From an uncultured Eubacteriales bacterium (GTDB taxonomy: Bacteria > Bacillota > Clostridia > Lachnospirales > Lachnospiraceae): a DNA stretch of 38,454 bases. Of this stretch, positions 16,562 to 25,738 are shown one piece after another. The notes beneath the pieces are model-generated. The model was given only the letters and a program-made list of their open reading frames with translations. It was not told the DNA's origin and ran no database searches. The stretch lies in the NCBI GenBank assembly GCA_902797845.1, contig CADBUJ010000026.1, forward strand, positions 1 to 38,454, written 5' to 3'. The position numbers were made by a program, and so were the translations under genes. Position 1 is the stretch's first letter, and every line of letters starts with the position of its first letter.

Positions 16562-17254
16562 TCACTCACGTCTGGGATCCACAATCTTTACAGCGTCATC
16601 GATCCTTCCGTACTTGCCGGAGGCCTTTTGGAAAGCTGTATTTGCATCATCGCCTGCTTTAATGAAATCCATCATTTTGCCGAAGTTAACAAAGGTATAA
16701 CCTATTATCTCGTTATCTTCGTCAAGAGCTATACCTGTTATATATCCGTCTGTCATTTCCAGATATCTGGGACCTTTTTCCAATGTGGAATAAAGAGTTC
16801 CTATCTGGCTTCTCATACCCTTTCCGAGATCCTCAAGACCTGCTCCGATAACAAGTCCGTTTTCCGAAAAAGCACTCTGACTGCGGCCGTAAACTATCTG
16901 CAGGAACAATTCCCGCATGGCTGTATTGATGGCATCGCATACAAGGTCTGTATTAAGAGCTTCCAGGATAGTTTTTCCGGGAAGGATCTCAGCTGCCATA
17001 GCTGCAGACTGAGTCATGCCGGAGCATCCTATGGTTTCGATCAGTGCTTCCTGAATGATACCGTTCTTTACGTTAAGAGTAAGCTTGCATGCACCCTGCT
17101 GAGGCGCACACCATCCTACACCGTGAGTAAAGCCGTTTACATCCCCAACCTCTTTGACTTTTGTAAAACTACCTTCCTGAGGTATAGGAGCAGCACCATG
17201 ACAAGCCCCTTGAGCTACAGGGCACATTAAGTCGACTTCCTTTGAATAGATCAT
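16562..17254 (-). CDS. IscU/NifU-like iron-sulfur cluster scaffold family protein
   Basis: 230-residue protein related to iron-sulfur scaffold proteins. The segment IGCSGMTQSAAMAAEILPGK (about 75-94) resembles the second conserved Cys region of IscU/NifU. Candidate ligands are Cys11, 18, 49, 56, 77 and 106. It is longer than a plain IscU (about 130) and has an extra C-terminal half (about 120-230), where an acidic segment precedes GYTFVNFGKMMDF. No cysteine desulfurase gene (iscS, sufS) is near. SD GGGAG lies 7 nt before the ATG. It is separated by about 20 nt from the GGGtGRT gene and probably serves that protein specifically rather than general cluster assembly (inference). Confidence 0.82.
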   Translation of the reverse strand: MIYSKEVDLMCPVAQGACHGAAPIPQEGSFTKVKEVGDVNGFTHGVGWCAPQQGACKLTLNVKNGIIQEALIETIGCSGMTQSAAMAAEILPGKTILEALNTDLVCDAINTAMRELFLQIVYGRSQSAFSENGLVIGAGLEDLGKGMRSQIGTLYSTLEKGPRYLEMTDGYITGIALDEDNEIIGYTFVNFGKMMDFIKAGDDANTAFQKASGKYGRIDDAVKIVDPRRE

Positions 17255-17295
17255 TTTATTACTCCCTTTCCCTAAATTGTTTTTATTTTAACATA

Positions 17296-17982
17296 CTATA
17301 TCTGTTCTTTGTATATTTCTTTTTTTACTATTATTCCGCCTGTTTTATATATGGAATCCTCTGGCACATATCCTCTTACACATGATACAGGATATATATT
17401 TGAGTTCCTGCCGATCACAACACCGGGATTAAGTACAGAGTTGCAGCCTACATCACTTTTATCTCCCATAAAGGCTCCAACCTTTCTTCTGCCTGTCTCA
17501 ATGTTCTTAAAGCCCACACGTATGACTACATCCTTATTATCTGCCTTTACATTGCTTGTGATGGCTCCTGCTCCCAGATGGCTCTTATATCCCAGGATGG
17601 AATCTCCCACATAATTATAATGCGGCACCTGAACATTATTGAAAAGTATAACATTTTTAAGCTCTGTTGAATTGCCTACAACGCAGTTCTTGCCTATATA
17701 AGCATTTCCTCTTATGAAAGCTCCGGGTCTTACTTCTGTCCCCTCTTCTATTATGCACGGGCCTTTTATAACTGCGCTCTCTGCCACAGACACGCTTTTA
17801 TGTATCCATACATTTTCTTCTGGCAAATTGTATTCATCCATACTTAAGGAGCTTCCCTTTTTAAGTATATAATCACCTATAAGAGGAAGTATCTCAAAAG
17901 GATACGTATGACCTGAAAAAATATCTGCGGCTTGTGTTTCGGAAAGATCATAAAGTTTTTGTATTGTTATCTCTTCTATCAT
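17296..17982 (-). CDS. Left-handed beta-helix (GlmU-C-like) nucleotidyltransferase-related protein
   Basis: 228 residues dominated by hexapeptide repeats of the left-handed parallel beta-helix fold, similar to the acetyltransferase half of GlmU. Clear repeat tracts run through VIKGPCIIEEG, VRPGAFIRGN, IGKNCVVGNS and later GAFMGDKSDVGCNSVLNPG. The uridylyltransferase Rossmann domain of full GlmU is absent, although database names often read UDP-GlcNAc pyrophosphorylase. A sugar or nucleotide-sugar acyltransferase or a carbonic-anhydrase-like role remain possible. The ATG at 17982 has GGAG 8 nt ahead and lies 11 nt after cls ends; the longer in-frame start at 18042 would overlap cls. Confidence 0.78.
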   Translation of the reverse strand: MIEEITIQKLYDLSETQAADIFSGHTYPFEILPLIGDYILKKGSSLSMDEYNLPEENVWIHKSVSVAESAVIKGPCIIEEGTEVRPGAFIRGNAYIGKNCVVGNSTELKNVILFNNVQVPHYNYVGDSILGYKSHLGAGAITSNVKADNKDVVIRVGFKNIETGRRKVGAFMGDKSDVGCNSVLNPGVVIGRNSNIYPVSCVRGYVPEDSIYKTGGIIVKKEIYKEQI

Positions 17983-17993
17983 AATATTATCTC

Positions 17994-19523
17994 CTACATC
18001 ATAGGGGCGATTATACGGAAAACAGAGCTGACAAGTCCCCACCAGAATCCGTTTCTGAAGTCTTTATCAACTGCTTCGGAAATCTGTACTGTCTCAAGAA
18101 AATCCTTTTTAACATCCTGTACGGTCATGGTGTTCATCAGAAGAACTCCGTTTTCAAAATGAAGATAAAGACTTCTGAAATCCATATTTATAGAGCCTAC
18201 TGTAGCTATCCTGTCATCTGATACAAAACATTTGGAGTGGACAAAGCCAGGTTTATACAGATAAAGCTTTACTCCTGCCTCCAGAAGATCCTGGAAATAG
18301 GATTTTGTAACGGCGTAAACTATCTTTTTGTCAGGTATACCCGGCAGCACGATCCTTACATCCACGCCTCTTTTTGCGGCATTTCTCAATGATTCGATAC
18401 AATCGTGATCAATGATCAGATACGGAGTAAATATATAAACGTAATCAAGAGCGCTTTGGATGATATTTAGATATACATTTTCCCCTACAGGCTCATCATC
18501 CATGGGAGAGTCATGATACGGCTGAATATATCCGCCTCCGTCGAATATGGTCTTGCTTTCTGTAGGCCTGTGATCTTTGATATTTGTAATCTTATTCTCC
18601 GTATTGCCGTTCCACATTGTGATAAAGGTAAGAGTCATGGACCACACTGCTTCGCCTCTTATGCGTACGCAGCCGTCTTTCCAATATCCGAAGGGAGCTA
18701 TGGCATTTATATATTCATCAGCCAGATTAATGCCGCCTGTAAATGCAGTATGTCCATCTATGATAAAAAATTTCCTGTGGTCTCTGTTATTCTGGATGAC
18801 CGAAAATAAAGGATAAAACCTGTTGAAGCAAATAGTCTTTATTCCTATTTCATTAAGCTTCTTATAATAATTCCTGGGAATATGCTTTATTGATCCGAAA
18901 TCATCATAAATAAGGCGAACATCCACACCTTCCTTTATCTTATCCTTAAGTATGGAAAGAACAGTCTGCCACATCACACCTTCGCTTATTATAAAAAACT
19001 CTATAAAAACGAATTTCTTGGCGTTTTTAAGCTCAGCTATCATATCCTCAAAGCAGGCTTCACCGGAGGAATAATATTTACTGTCGGAATCGGAATAAAC
19101 GGCATTTGATGTGGTATTTCTGATATATCTTGACAATCCTCCCGCATGAGGATCTCTTTTTTCCAGCTGATAAAATACATTCATATCCTGGACTCTTAGA
19201 GGATCCGTAATTGCCGCCTGGGCATTTATCCTTTTACGCATGCCGCGCATAGGCCTTTTATTGGCAAGAAATATATAAAACATGGCACCCAGAAAAGGAA
19301 ACAGCAGGACAAAAAGAAGCCAGGCTATCTTATATGAGGGATTATCATATTTATTTATAATGAATAATGCTATCAAAAAGCTTAGAACAGTGCTTATAAC
19401 AGATATTATCTGAAATGAATCTGCAAGCATGGTAAGTGTGATGATGATCCATGCCAGCTGGATAGCTATTATCAAGAGCACCGGGAACATACGTCCCGTA
19501 ATAAAGCCCAAAAACTTCTTCAT
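17994..19523 (-). CDS. cls: Cardiolipin synthase (PLD superfamily)
   Basis: Membrane enzyme condensing two phosphatidylglycerols into cardiolipin. The 509-residue protein starts with hydrophobic segments (about residues 8-30, 38-58 and 65-85), followed by two phospholipase D HKD motifs: HRKFFIIDGHTAFTGG and HSKCFVSDDRIATVGS, each H-x-K-x4-D. This domain order and length fit bacterial ClsA. The ATG at 19523 has GGAG 5 nt ahead; a longer in-frame start at 19556 would overlap the guaB terminator. The terminator hairpin lies only 17 nt upstream, so expression may rest on read-through from guaB. Confidence 0.93.
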   Translation of the reverse strand: MKKFLGFITGRMFPVLLIIAIQLAWIIITLTMLADSFQIISVISTVLSFLIALFIINKYDNPSYKIAWLLFVLLFPFLGAMFYIFLANKRPMRGMRKRINAQAAITDPLRVQDMNVFYQLEKRDPHAGGLSRYIRNTTSNAVYSDSDSKYYSSGEACFEDMIAELKNAKKFVFIEFFIISEGVMWQTVLSILKDKIKEGVDVRLIYDDFGSIKHIPRNYYKKLNEIGIKTICFNRFYPLFSVIQNNRDHRKFFIIDGHTAFTGGINLADEYINAIAPFGYWKDGCVRIRGEAVWSMTLTFITMWNGNTENKITNIKDHRPTESKTIFDGGGYIQPYHDSPMDDEPVGENVYLNIIQSALDYVYIFTPYLIIDHDCIESLRNAAKRGVDVRIVLPGIPDKKIVYAVTKSYFQDLLEAGVKLYLYKPGFVHSKCFVSDDRIATVGSINMDFRSLYLHFENGVLLMNTMTVQDVKKDFLETVQISEAVDKDFRNGFWWGLVSSVFRIIAPMM

Positions 19524-19539
19524 GGCTTCTCCTGTTACT

Positions 19540-19570
19540 AAAAGCGTATATCCCAAAAGATATACGCTTT
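19540..19570 (-). terminator. Probable intrinsic terminator between guaB and cls
   Basis: Perfect 12-bp stem (19541-19552 with 19559-19570), 6-nt loop, starting 5 nt after the guaB stop. The T run is short (four residues), so it is likely a partial terminator. Confidence 0.7.
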
Positions 19571-19575
19571 ATTGA

Positions 19576-21086
<1,511 letters not shown>

Positions 21087-21120
21087 TTTAAGATGCGGTC
21101 TGCTTTTATATTTGTGTAAG

Positions 21121-21144
21121 AAAAAAGGCACCCTTAAGGGTGCC
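21121..21144 (-). terminator. Intrinsic terminator of tRNA-Thr
   Basis: Perfect 18-nt palindrome (21127-21144) followed on the minus strand by six T residues, 2 nt after the tRNA 3' end. Confidence 0.92.
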
Positions 21145-21146
21145 CA

Positions 21147-21219
21147 AGCTGATGACGAGAATCGAACTCGTGACCTCCTCACTACCAATGAGGTGCGCTA
21201 CCGACTGTGCCACATCAGC
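21147..21219 (-). tRNA. tRNA-Thr (anticodon GGT)
   Basis: 73-nt cloverleaf on the minus strand: 7-bp acceptor stem GCTGATG/CATCAGC, anticodon stem CCTCA/TGAGG with loop TTGGTAG (GGT, Thr), T-arm ACGAG-TTCGATT-CTCGT. CCA is not encoded. The D stem has one A-C mismatch (GCAC/GCGC). It stands alone between its own promoter and terminator. Confidence 0.95.
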
Positions 21220-21230
21220 TGACCTAAAGT

Positions 21231-21259
21231 AATATACCAGTAATCTATTATTATGTCAA
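21231..21259 (-). promoter_or_regulatory. Sigma-A promoter of tRNA-Thr
   Basis: Minus strand -35 TTGACA (21254-21259), 17 nt spacer, -10 TATATT (21231-21236), about 12 nt upstream of the mature tRNA 5' end. Confidence 0.85.
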
Positions 21260-21261
21260 AC

Positions 21262-21306
21262 AAAAAGACCGAAGGAAGATAAATCTGTTATCGTTCTTTC
21301 GGTCTT
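21262..21306 (-). terminator. Intrinsic terminator of the SleB-type hydrolase gene
   Basis: 9-bp stem AAGACCGAA/TTCGGTCTT (21298-21306 with 21265-21273) with a long 24-nt loop, then a T-rich tail on the minus strand. It begins 5 nt after the stop codon. Confidence 0.8.
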
Positions 21307-21311
21307 ATTAT

Positions 21312-22403
21312 TTAGAATCTGTTATAAAAAGTATGGTCTCCCAGAACTTTGTAATCAGGATACTTGTATATATCAACTGATGTAGCGTAGAACATGTAAT
21401 TTCCGAGAGTATTTATTCCTGAAACAGCCTGCCTTGCAGCCTCCAGACAGCTTTCCGGAGGTCCCTGCTTTTTAACCTCGTTAAGCCAGTAATCATTCTC
21501 CGGTCTGAACTGCCCCGGCTGATAAAGAACATCTGTTATTGTTGAAGGGAATCTGTCTGAGTTTACCCTGTTTACTACTACGTTTGCCACGGCCCTCTGA
21601 CCTTCAAGACCTTGATTTCCGGCTTCGCAATAGAGAAGACATGCAAGAACATATATCTCATCTTCCGTAGCTGAACATCCGCCTGTAGTTGCCGCAGATG
21701 TTACTTCGCTGGCTGCCTGTTCTTCTTTTGCAGATGTCTCGGAAACAGGTGTTGCATCTGCTGACGGAGATTGCGTTGCGTTTTCATTTTTGATCTCAAC
21801 TGTCTTTACTGCTTCTGCAACCGGACAATTACTTATGCCGATGCTTCTTATTACAGAAGGAGAATCTTCGAAATTAACAAAAGAGTTATTTATATAGCCT
21901 GTAATATCCCCTGAAGTTACCTTTGTCCAGATGTCTCCTTTTTCAAGTACTGTTGCCACAGATCCCGGTCTGAGAATGCCTACGACTGATGTAGATGCAT
22001 CTCCATTCTCTCTTATATTAAGGTAAGGCTTAACATAAGAAATGACCATGTCGGATGCTTCATCTGTGATCTCCGCTTCCTGATCGGATACTGTCGCAGT
22101 TGATTCCTCTGATACGGAATCCGCCTCGGTTGAAAGAAGCTGCTTAAGGCCATTGGCAAGAGGCTCGGAAATATCTTCTGCCTCCTTTATATTCTTTTCA
22201 ACCTTTGTTGAAGTTATGGCGTAGCTTTCCTCGTTGATAGTTGCTGCAGGCTTATTTACCTTGATATAAGAAGGAGCCGCAGTTCCGTTATTAAATTGTT
22301 CTTCCTCTGTTTCAACGGCATATGTGGCAATATTAAGTCCGACAAAAGATACTCCCGACAGAAATGCCGTAGCCATTACAAGAGCAAATATTTTCTTTAA
22401 CAT
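21312..22403 (-). CDS. Secreted SleB-type cell-wall hydrolase with SH3 domain
   Basis: 363-residue exported protein. A signal peptide covers about residues 1-30 (cleavage after the Ala-rich TYA). A Ser/Thr/Glu-rich linker follows, then a bacterial SH3-like wall-binding domain (about 117-178), a second Ala/Ser/Thr linker, and a C-terminal Hydrolase_2 (SleB/CwlJ) domain at about 249-361. Glu260 in YCEAGNQG is the expected catalytic residue. SleB-type enzymes cleave peptidoglycan; in spore formers they act on cortex, but SH3-linked versions like this are common in vegetative Lachnospiraceae. The gene is monocistronic, with its own promoter, a structured leader and a terminator. Confidence 0.9.
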   Translation of the reverse strand: MLKKIFALVMATAFLSGVSFVGLNIATYAVETEEEQFNNGTAAPSYIKVNKPAATINEESYAITSTKVEKNIKEAEDISEPLANGLKQLLSTEADSVSEESTATVSDQEAEITDEASDMVISYVKPYLNIRENGDASTSVVGILRPGSVATVLEKGDIWTKVTSGDITGYINNSFVNFEDSPSVIRSIGISNCPVAEAVKTVEIKNENATQSPSADATPVSETSAKEEQAASEVTSAATTGGCSATEDEIYVLACLLYCEAGNQGLEGQRAVANVVVNRVNSDRFPSTITDVLYQPGQFRPENDYWLNEVKKQGPPESCLEAARQAVSGINTLGNYMFYATSVDIYKYPDYKVLGDHTFYNRF

Positions 22404-22408
22404 AAAAA

Positions 22409-22450
22409 GTCACCTCTTTGCAAAATTCAGAACAAATTTTGCGCAGTGAC
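22409..22450 (-). promoter_or_regulatory. 5' UTR hairpin overlapping the Shine-Dalgarno of the SleB-type gene
   Basis: Perfect 8-bp inverted repeat GCAAAATT/AATTTTGC (22420-22427 with 22435-22442), 7-nt loop, nested inside a second 5-bp pair GTCAC/GTGAC (22446-22450 with 22409-22413). The outer arm includes part of the ribosome binding site AGAGGTGA. The expected transcription start, judged from the -10 box, is at about 22446, so the inner stem is fully transcribed and the outer arm perhaps only partly. Confidence 0.5.
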
Positions 22451-22452
22451 TT

Positions 22453-22482
22453 ATTCTAACAAAATGATTTTCCAATTGTCAA
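22453..22482 (-). promoter_or_regulatory. Sigma-A promoter of the SleB-type gene
   Basis: Minus strand -35 TTGACA (22477-22482), 18 nt spacer, -10 TAGAAT (22453-22458), 50 nt upstream of the start codon. Confidence 0.8.
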
Positions 22483-22658
22483 ATTTATAAAAAAGGTTAT
22501 TTTTTTATGATAATCAGATAATTAAACCATTAATATCCAAGTATATTTTTAATTTTTTTGTTAAAAATGACGGTAATCTTTGTGATTTTTGGGAAATGCA
22601 TTCAAATACGATTAATTTTTACAAAAATTCAAGGTTTTATGCACCATTTTCCATGCAA

Positions 22659-23870
22659 TTATGGTTCTTCTGTCAATTCTATCTGTGAATTATCCTCAAA
22701 TACGGCATCAAGAGCACTGCTTAAGGTTTTATCCTGAAACAGTGTGTCGGCGGTATAAAGAAAAAGGATATCAGTTATGTTTTTAGTGGTTATTATTGTA
22801 TCCACATTTCCGTAATAATACCTTGGATCTATTATTATTATCTCTTCATAGTAAGGTATCAGGAATTGTACAAAGCAATTGGCATAAGAGTCTTTGAATA
22901 TCAAAAGGCGGTCTTCATTATTTGCCGTTGTCTTAATGTCTATCTGAGGATAGTTTCCTCCTAAGAATACCTGGTATTTATCGTTTTCATTAAGACGGTC
23001 GGAAACATATAAACTTGAAGTCTCTATGCCGTCATCTGTATAAAGTACGTAATAGTTGGTATTTTCTTTGTAATCGTATATCTCAACAGTATCTGATCTT
23101 CTGAAATCTCCCGTTTTTGCGGACAGCGTTCCGTTAAAGCTCTTTGTAACAGGATAGCTTTCATATTCGCAAACATCGATCATGGCATCTTCCGCAAAGG
23201 CGAGAAATGCCTGAAATGCCCCATAGCTTGTCCAATGATGATCGGTCTTATAGAAGATATACTCATCCTTTTTAGCAGCAAGTGCCTCTGTCATATCTAC
23301 CTTCATGATATTGTCATCTATGGCAGAGTAAAAAGACCTGATCTCTGATTCCTGGTCTCTGACATCTGCATTTGCAGGAAGTCTGTCTCTTAAGATAGAT
23401 GCAGCATCTGCTACCACACCTATATAAAGCTCCAGATCTTTATACTTTTCGCTGAAGGCGTTAAGTGATGCTGCAGTTTTCTGCACTGCATCAAGATCCG
23501 GAGCAGAAGGCTTCTGGAGAAGATATCCGCCCTTTCCTATATAAACATCATTGAATTCCCTTTTCCCGAAAAGATATTCAACTCTGAAAGTCAGCTTTTT
23601 GAAGAAATCTCTTAAAACGAACTGGTCTGAGTAATATGTGCTCCAATCCTCAAAATACTTACCGTTGTTAAGACCTTCAGCCGTAATACTAGGCCTTGAT
23701 GCCAGATTTCTGTTCTCGATAGGAGAAAAGCTTCTTGTAGGTACTATGATGTTAACTATCATAAATACCAGGAGAAAGATAATGAAAGCTCTTCCCAGTC
23801 TGCTGTAATAATACTTCTTTCTGTATTTAGTTTTTCTGTCCTGACTGACTTCTTTATTTAACTTTTTCAA
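22659..23870 (-). CDS. DHHW family protein (AlgX/AlgJ-like, membrane-anchored)
   Basis: 403-residue protein with a basic cytoplasmic tail, one transmembrane segment (about 27-44) and a large extracytoplasmic domain. The name-giving motif DHHW lies at 210-213 in YKTDHHWTS, and FKDSYANCF further on resembles the SGNH-type serine block of the AlgX/AlgJ fold. In known systems such proteins pair with an MBOAT acyltransferase and pass acetyl groups to an exported polysaccharide. The start codon is TTG (23868-23870) with AGAGG 7 nt ahead; no ATG lies before the membrane segment. It is the last gene of the operon, 11 nt after the MBOAT gene. Acceptor glycan unknown. Confidence 0.88.
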   Translation of the reverse strand: MKKLNKEVSQDRKTKYRKKYYYSRLGRAFIIFLLVFMIVNIIVPTRSFSPIENRNLASRPSITAEGLNNGKYFEDWSTYYSDQFVLRDFFKKLTFRVEYLFGKREFNDVYIGKGGYLLQKPSAPDLDAVQKTAASLNAFSEKYKDLELYIGVVADAASILRDRLPANADVRDQESEIRSFYSAIDDNIMKVDMTEALAAKKDEYIFYKTDHHWTSYGAFQAFLAFAEDAMIDVCEYESYPVTKSFNGTLSAKTGDFRRSDTVEIYDYKENTNYYVLYTDDGIETSSLYVSDRLNENDKYQVFLGGNYPQIDIKTTANNEDRLLIFKDSYANCFVQFLIPYYEEIIIIDPRYYYGNVDTIITTKNITDILFLYTADTLFQDKTLSSALDAVFEDNSQIELTEEP

Positions 23871-23881
23871 AATCCGACCTC

Positions 23882-25231
23882 TTAAAACTGAAAATACAGA
23901 AATGTCTGGAATGTTGAACTGACTATCTCAGCAACACATACTACCAATAATATGATCTTGACAGCGATAGACGCAACAGACCATACCTTGCCCTTACCAT
24001 ACGAAAACTTCTTATCTATATTATCAACTATATTCGTTGAACAGATGATCGCTATTATCAGCAATACAAAATATTGAAGGAATACGAAAAGAGTTTCCTT
24101 ATTAGTAAACCCCTGTGATGAATAAAACAGATTTCCCATGTGAGAAAACGCACTTCCCAGGCTGTCTCTGAAGAAAAAGATCCAGCCTGTAAACACCACA
24201 AGATTTGTACATATAATCTTTATCACCTTATGAAGTCTGTCATAAAAATCTTTAATAAGAAATCTGTATATAAGTATAAAAGCAAGATGCCATAGGCCCC
24301 ATGCTGCAAATTTCAGGGAATTGCCATGCCAGATACCTGTAAGGATCCACACGATTGCAAGATTCCTTATTTGTACTGTGGTGCCCTTTCTATTTCCTCC
24401 CAAGGGTATATAAACATATTCTCTGAACCAATCTCCCAGCGAAATATGCCATTTCCTCCAGAACTCCTGGATATTAATCGAGAGATAAGGATGATCAAAG
24501 TTCTTATCGAACTTATATCCGAACATGCTGGCCGTTCCGATTGCCATATGACTGTAACCGGAAAAATCAAAATAAAGCTGCAGGGAGTAATAGATCATTG
24601 CAAGCCATGCCCCGGATACTGTAAGACTGCCTGATCCCATCATTGCACTATATGCTTCTCCCAGCCTGTCGGCAATAAGTACCTTTTTAAAGAGTCCTAT
24701 TATAATATAGTAGGCACCTCTTTCAATACCCAGACGCGAGACCTTGGCATTATGTATCTGATCCTTAAAATCCTTGAATTTAACTATGGGTCCCGATGTA
24801 ACTTTCGGGAAAAAAGTGATGTAAAGAACCGAATCCAGAGGATTTGATGAAGGTCTTATGCCGCTCAGATAAATATCACACAGATATGATATTTCAGAGA
24901 AGGTATAAAAAGATATGCCCACAGGCATTTTATCAAAGAAATATTTGTAAAGAGCGAGGATAAGAACGTTTCCTGCCACGCCTATGATGAAAGAGACCTT
25001 GCCGTAAAGGGCGTTTCCTTCATCTATGTTTTTAATCACGGATATACCTGCAAGATATGTAAAAAGTGTACACAAAAGCAGGAGCCAAAGATTACGAAGG
25101 CCCCCCCATGAATAAAAAACAAGACTTATTATAAGCAATACTGCATATCTAAATCTTTGCGGTATGAAATAATATAGCAAAAAAGCTATCGGTAAAAAAA
25201 CAAAGATGAACTGCAGGTCAGTAAAGCTCAT
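23882..25231 (-). CDS. MBOAT family O-acyltransferase
   Basis: 449-residue polytopic membrane protein of the MBOAT family (AlgI/DltB/PatA-like) that moves acyl groups, usually acetyl, from the cytoplasm to an extracellular acceptor. The segments ITFFPKVTSGPI, YFDFSGYSHMAIG and the NIQEFWRKWHISLGDWFREYVYIPLGGN block are typical; the invariant active-site histidine is in WILTGIWHGNSLKFA. I chose the ATG at 25231. The longer frame would begin with a TTG at 25243 directly after the DUF4358 stop, with no SD ahead of it, whereas GGGTGAGG precedes the ATG. It sits between DUF4358 and DHHW genes, an arrangement matching AlgI-AlgJ/X pairs. Confidence 0.92.
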   Translation of the reverse strand: MSFTDLQFIFVFLPIAFLLYYFIPQRFRYAVLLIISLVFYSWGGLRNLWLLLLCTLFTYLAGISVIKNIDEGNALYGKVSFIIGVAGNVLILALYKYFFDKMPVGISFYTFSEISYLCDIYLSGIRPSSNPLDSVLYITFFPKVTSGPIVKFKDFKDQIHNAKVSRLGIERGAYYIIIGLFKKVLIADRLGEAYSAMMGSGSLTVSGAWLAMIYYSLQLYFDFSGYSHMAIGTASMFGYKFDKNFDHPYLSINIQEFWRKWHISLGDWFREYVYIPLGGNRKGTTVQIRNLAIVWILTGIWHGNSLKFAAWGLWHLAFILIYRFLIKDFYDRLHKVIKIICTNLVVFTGWIFFFRDSLGSAFSHMGNLFYSSQGFTNKETLFVFLQYFVLLIIAIICSTNIVDNIDKKFSYGKGKVWSVASIAVKIILLVVCVAEIVSSTFQTFLYFQF

Positions 25232-25243
25232 TTCCTCACCCAA

Positions 25244-25738
25244 TCAATAGTTGTTATCAAAGGCCTCTTTTATCAGTTCATTATCATCTCCCACTGATAA
25301 AAGAGCATAATTTCCTTTTGTTATTATAAGAGCACTGTTAAGCATTTCCGTCTGCTCTGCGCCATATCCTTCAAAACTGTTCAGCTGGCTTTCCAATCTT
25401 CCCATGATGGCTTCATAGACTGTATCCATCTGTTCTCTGTCTTTCAGCTTAACAAGAAGAAGCTCCTCTGCTCCCATGGCAGAACTCGGCACCTTAAGCA
25501 GTACCCCTTCATAATCACTTTCGTTCAGGCCATAGAGTCTCTTTAAGGTCTGTGCTCCGGCATCATCAAGCTGTTCGTTGTTTATGACAGGTTCCAGAGC
25601 TTTTTTCATGTCGTCAAAGGATGTTGTGCTGTCAGCAGCCTTCCTGCCGGAAAAAAGCAGATAGATTATTATAAAAGCGATAACAAGTATCTCCCCGAAC
25701 ATGGCAAAATGGGGAATTGATCTTTTATTGCTGCTCAT
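25244..25738 (-). CDS. DUF4358 domain protein (membrane-anchored)
   Basis: 164 residues with one N-terminal transmembrane segment (about 13-30) and an extracytoplasmic domain. The start of the domain, the LYGLNESDYEGVLL segment (about 68-81) and the MGAEELLLVKLKD segment (about 88-100) fit the DUF4358 pattern. Function unknown; I recall the family as frequent beside MBOAT and SGNH genes in Clostridia. The ATG overlaps the SGNH hydrolase stop by 14 nt, so it is probably translationally coupled. It could be a small accessory subunit of the acyltransferase complex, which is inference from position only. Confidence 0.8.
   Translation of the reverse strand: MSSNKRSIPHFAMFGEILVIAFIIIYLLFSGRKAADSTTSFDDMKKALEPVINNEQLDDAGAQTLKRLYGLNESDYEGVLLKVPSSAMGAEELLLVKLKDREQMDTVYEAIMGRLESQLNSFEGYGAEQTEMLNSALIITKGNYALLSVGDDNELIKEAFDNNY

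Larger units (their letters stand above)
22404..22658. other. AT-rich intergenic region, 255 bp
   Basis: Contains the SleB-type gene leader and promoter at its left end. The rest (22483-22658) is very AT-rich with several A and T runs. I see no ORF with a ribosome binding site, no tRNA and no strong terminator for the upstream DHHW gene, whose transcript end is therefore unclear. Confidence 0.6.

Noticed and set aside
16535..17230. 231-residue plus-strand frame opposite the scaffold gene
   Set aside because: It is antisense to a gene with clear IscU-like motifs and shows no recognisable domain; its length follows from the codon pattern of the real gene.
21147..21219. Integration site for a mobile element at tRNA-Thr
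   Set aside because: No integrase gene and no duplicated tRNA 3' end are visible in the flanking sequence.
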